DNA of 34,707 nt. It comes from Ruminococcus sp. GTDB taxonomy: Bacteria > Bacillota > Clostridia > Oscillospirales > Ruminococcaceae. Below the pieces are notes generated by a model, which was not told the origin of the DNA, did no database searches, and saw only the letters and a program-made list of their open reading frames with translations. Positions 33,412-34,707 of the stretch are shown piece after piece. The stretch lies in assembly GCA_017526445.1 (NCBI GenBank), contig JAFXRI010000071.1:1-34707 (forward strand), given 5' to 3'. Position 1 is the first letter of the stretch; each line of letters opens with the position of its first letter. A program made the translations under genes and the position numbers.

Positions 33412-33415
33412 ACCT

Positions 33416-33444
33416 ATTATACCATAAATGGAAGAAAAAGTCAA
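33416..33444 (-). promoter_or_regulatory. Minus-strand promoter reading into the half element and gene fragment
   Basis: TTGACT (33444-33439) and TATAAT (33421-33416), spacer 17 bp. It would transcribe the half element and the fragment at 32987-33241, so it may be the promoter of the gene that was lost. Confidence 0.65.
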
Positions 33445-33492
33445 GAAAAGAGCGGGGATAATTCAGAAATAAATGATCTCAGTCCGATAATC

Positions 33493-33530
33493 AAAAAGCC
33501 TCCGGCAATAAAAGCGCCGGAGGCTTTTTT
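33493..33530. terminator. Bidirectional terminator after the VOC pair
   Basis: GCCTCCGGC (33498-33506) pairs with GCCGGAGGC (33516-33524). Five A precede it and six T follow, so it can end transcription on both strands; its clear client is the minus-strand VOC pair. Confidence 0.85.
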
Positions 33531-33578
33531 CAGTTATTTGCTGATGATCTCGTCTATATTTTGGTTTCCTGCGGTATA

Positions 33579-33959
33579 TCATTTCTTGATATGCTGGGTG
33601 ATATTGATCGGGAATCCGGAGGGAGAGATCATCATTGTCGATCTTGAAGAACCGGTCTCTGTGATCTTTTCACCCTGTGAATTCTTGAAGCCCTTCTCGG
33701 TCAGCATATTGTATGCCTCGTCGAAATTGTCGATATTCATACGCATAGTGGTGATATCCTGCGGTACGGAAGCCTCAGCAACGTCAACGTGGAACACCTT
33801 GCCGTCCTCGCCGGTGTATCTCATACGGACGCTGGTGATATCCTTGTCGTTGATGCCGGTCTTCATGTGGCGGCGCTCAAAGCCAAGTTCCTCAAAAAGC
33901 TTGATAACACTCTCGGCGTCCTTTGTTACGATCATAGGGTTGAATGTTGTGATCTTCAT
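33579..33959 (-). CDS. VOC (glyoxalase/bleomycin resistance fold) protein, copy 2
   Basis: The 126-residue single-domain protein has the paired beta-alpha-beta-beta-beta modules of the vicinal oxygen chelate family (MKITTFNPMIVTKDAESVIKLFEELGF; second half RMNIDNFDEAYNMLTEKGF; end SPSGFPINITQHIKK). It is a paralogue of the gene directly upstream, 2 bp away. AAGGAGGAGTAAC precedes the ATG. The substrate is unknown and the usual His/Glu metal ligands are not obvious to me. Confidence 0.85.
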   Translation of the reverse strand: MKITTFNPMIVTKDAESVIKLFEELGFERRHMKTGINDKDITSVRMRYTGEDGKVFHVDVAEASVPQDITTMRMNIDNFDEAYNMLTEKGFKNSQGEKITETGSSRSTMMISPSGFPINITQHIKK

Positions 33960-33961
33960 TG

Positions 33962-34336
33962 TTACTCCTCCTTGATATGTTGTGATACACTCAGGATATA
34001 ACCTGAGGGTGATACCATAATATTGATTTTTGAAGAACCTGTATCAACAGTTTCCTTGGCTGCTTCGTGTCTTGCCATTCTGAACCCACGTGCGGTGAGG
34101 AATTCAAAGGCCTCATCAAGATCGCTCACGTTCATTCTGATGAGCGTGCGTTCCTCTTCGGACTTGGCAACATCCACATAGAAACCGTTGTCGTCCTTCA
34201 TGCGGACATTAGTGGCACCGTACATACCGATTCCCTCTTTGGTGTGGCGTCTCCTGAAGCCCAGCTCCTCAAACAGTTTGATGGTGCTCTCGGGATCTTT
34301 TGTCAGAATGAGCGGATTGAACGATGTTATTTTCAA
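33962..34336 (-). CDS. VOC (glyoxalase/bleomycin resistance fold) protein, copy 1
   Basis: The 124-residue protein starts at TTG, with AGGAGG 7 nt upstream. It shares KITxFNPxIxTKDxES and KLFEELGFxRRH with its neighbour, and the same C-terminal SPSGYILSVSQHIK end, so the pair arose by tandem duplication. The two differ more in the middle, which may mean different ligands. It is the first gene of a two-gene unit with a clear promoter at 34497-34525. Confidence 0.85.
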   Translation of the reverse strand: MKITSFNPLILTKDPESTIKLFEELGFRRRHTKEGIGMYGATNVRMKDDNGFYVDVAKSEEERTLIRMNVSDLDEAFEFLTARGFRMARHEAAKETVDTGSSKINIMVSPSGYILSVSQHIKEE

Positions 34337-34360
34337 TTTGTTTTCCTCCTTAGTTTTTCC

Positions 34361-34381
34361 ACTGTCTGAATCTGACAGTGT
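34361..34381. other. Hairpin in the VOC leader
   Basis: CACTGTC-TGAATCT-GACAGTG lies in the 5' leader of the VOC pair just upstream of the ribosome site. On the plus strand it is followed by TTTCTTTTT and so looks like a terminator, but no plus-strand gene needs one. Confidence 0.5.
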
Positions 34382-34496
34382 TTCTTTTTCTGCGAGCTTT
34401 CAGTATTTCCGACAAGACGTTTTTGGCGAAATATTAAGATAGTACGTCAAAAATATTTTGTTTTGTAAATTTGTTATTACCTTGGCTTTGATTTAC

Positions 34497-34525
34497 ATAA
34501 TATCACATTTTGACGAAAATGTCAA
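34497..34525 (-). promoter_or_regulatory. Promoter of the VOC pair
   Basis: TTGACA (34525-34520) and TATTAT (34502-34497), spacer 17 bp, with TG one base before the -10 box. It implies a leader of about 155 nt. Confidence 0.85.
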
Positions 34526-34571
34526 GTATTTTTTGAAAATTTATTATATTATGTGCATTTTATACATTTAA

Positions 34572-34707
34572 GGCAACACCGCACAACCCGCGGCTTGCGC
34601 CTCTGCACGTCATCTGCTTGCATATTTTCCGTCATAGCACACAAATTTTCCTTGCCGGGCGTCAGCCCGCCTGCGTCAAATTTATGCACTCTGACGAAAA
34701 ATCTGAC
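34572..34707 (-). mobile_element. Copy of the palindromic element, cut by the window end
   Basis: Read on the minus strand, 34707-34572 is nearly identical to 50-201 of the left copy. It differs mainly in the centre, where GGGCTGACGCCC replaces the longer GAGCGAA/TTCGCTT hairpin. Orientation is opposite to the left copy. TTA flanks its complete end. Confidence 0.82.

Overview
The window reads like chromosomal DNA of a gut or rumen Firmicute of the Clostridia, most like Ruminococcus or a close Oscillospiraceae relative. The basis is a lipoprotein GH26 mannanase with a carbohydrate-binding module, a T-box leader, strong AGGAGG ribosome sites, repeated TTGACA-N17-TATAAT promoters, an Ecf-type ATPase, DUF4358/MBOAT/DHHW surface genes and clostridial gene families throughout. 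This is inference from family content, since no rRNA is present. There is no phage, plasmid or CRISPR content.

Layout. 1-201: most of a long palindromic MITE-like element. 259-1998: GH26 mannanase. 2039-5316 (minus strand): a T-box-controlled operon of ilvA, a small unknown gene, ridA and a metallo-beta-lactamase-fold lipoprotein; RidA clears the reactive enamines that IlvA releases. 5395-11516 (plus): a DUF975/CmpB-like membrane protein behind a structured leader, a degenerate phosphoribosyltransferase-like protein, a DUF4261 protein, a small membrane protein, a D-2-hydroxyacid dehydrogenase, a TfoX-N protein and a Nudix hydrolase. 11610-13407: proB and L-lactate dehydrogenase. 13461-14828 (minus): a lone EcfA-type ATPase and a small charged protein. 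14892-16728: a membrane metallophosphoesterase and an Ap4A-type Nudix protein.

16802-21020 is an apparent surface O-acylation operon: a membrane-anchored SGNH hydrolase, a DUF4358 lipoprotein, an MBOAT acyltransferase and a DHHW protein. It runs on into housekeeping genes for RNA modification and replication: dus, rsmI, rimI, a TrmN6-like methyltransferase, tsaD and polA. In this last block lies the most striking signal. Each of the three non-coding gaps before rimI, tsaD and polA carries two copies of an inverted repeat, ATACC-N6-GGTAT. The two centres are exactly 32 bp apart in all three cases, while the DNA between them is not conserved. This looks like a paired operator, or a paired RNA hairpin, shared by the three transcription units.

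27785-34336 is accessory: a GNAT protein, an ABC ATPase without a permease, an adenylyltransferase fusion, an unrecognised protein, an MmcQ/YjbR-EVE-like fusion, gene debris, and two tandem VOC proteins. A 61-bp deleted copy and a half copy of the palindromic element lie here, and a further copy runs off the right end in opposite orientation to the left one. Both ends therefore fall inside the same repeat family, which suggests that the window is a contig broken at repeats.
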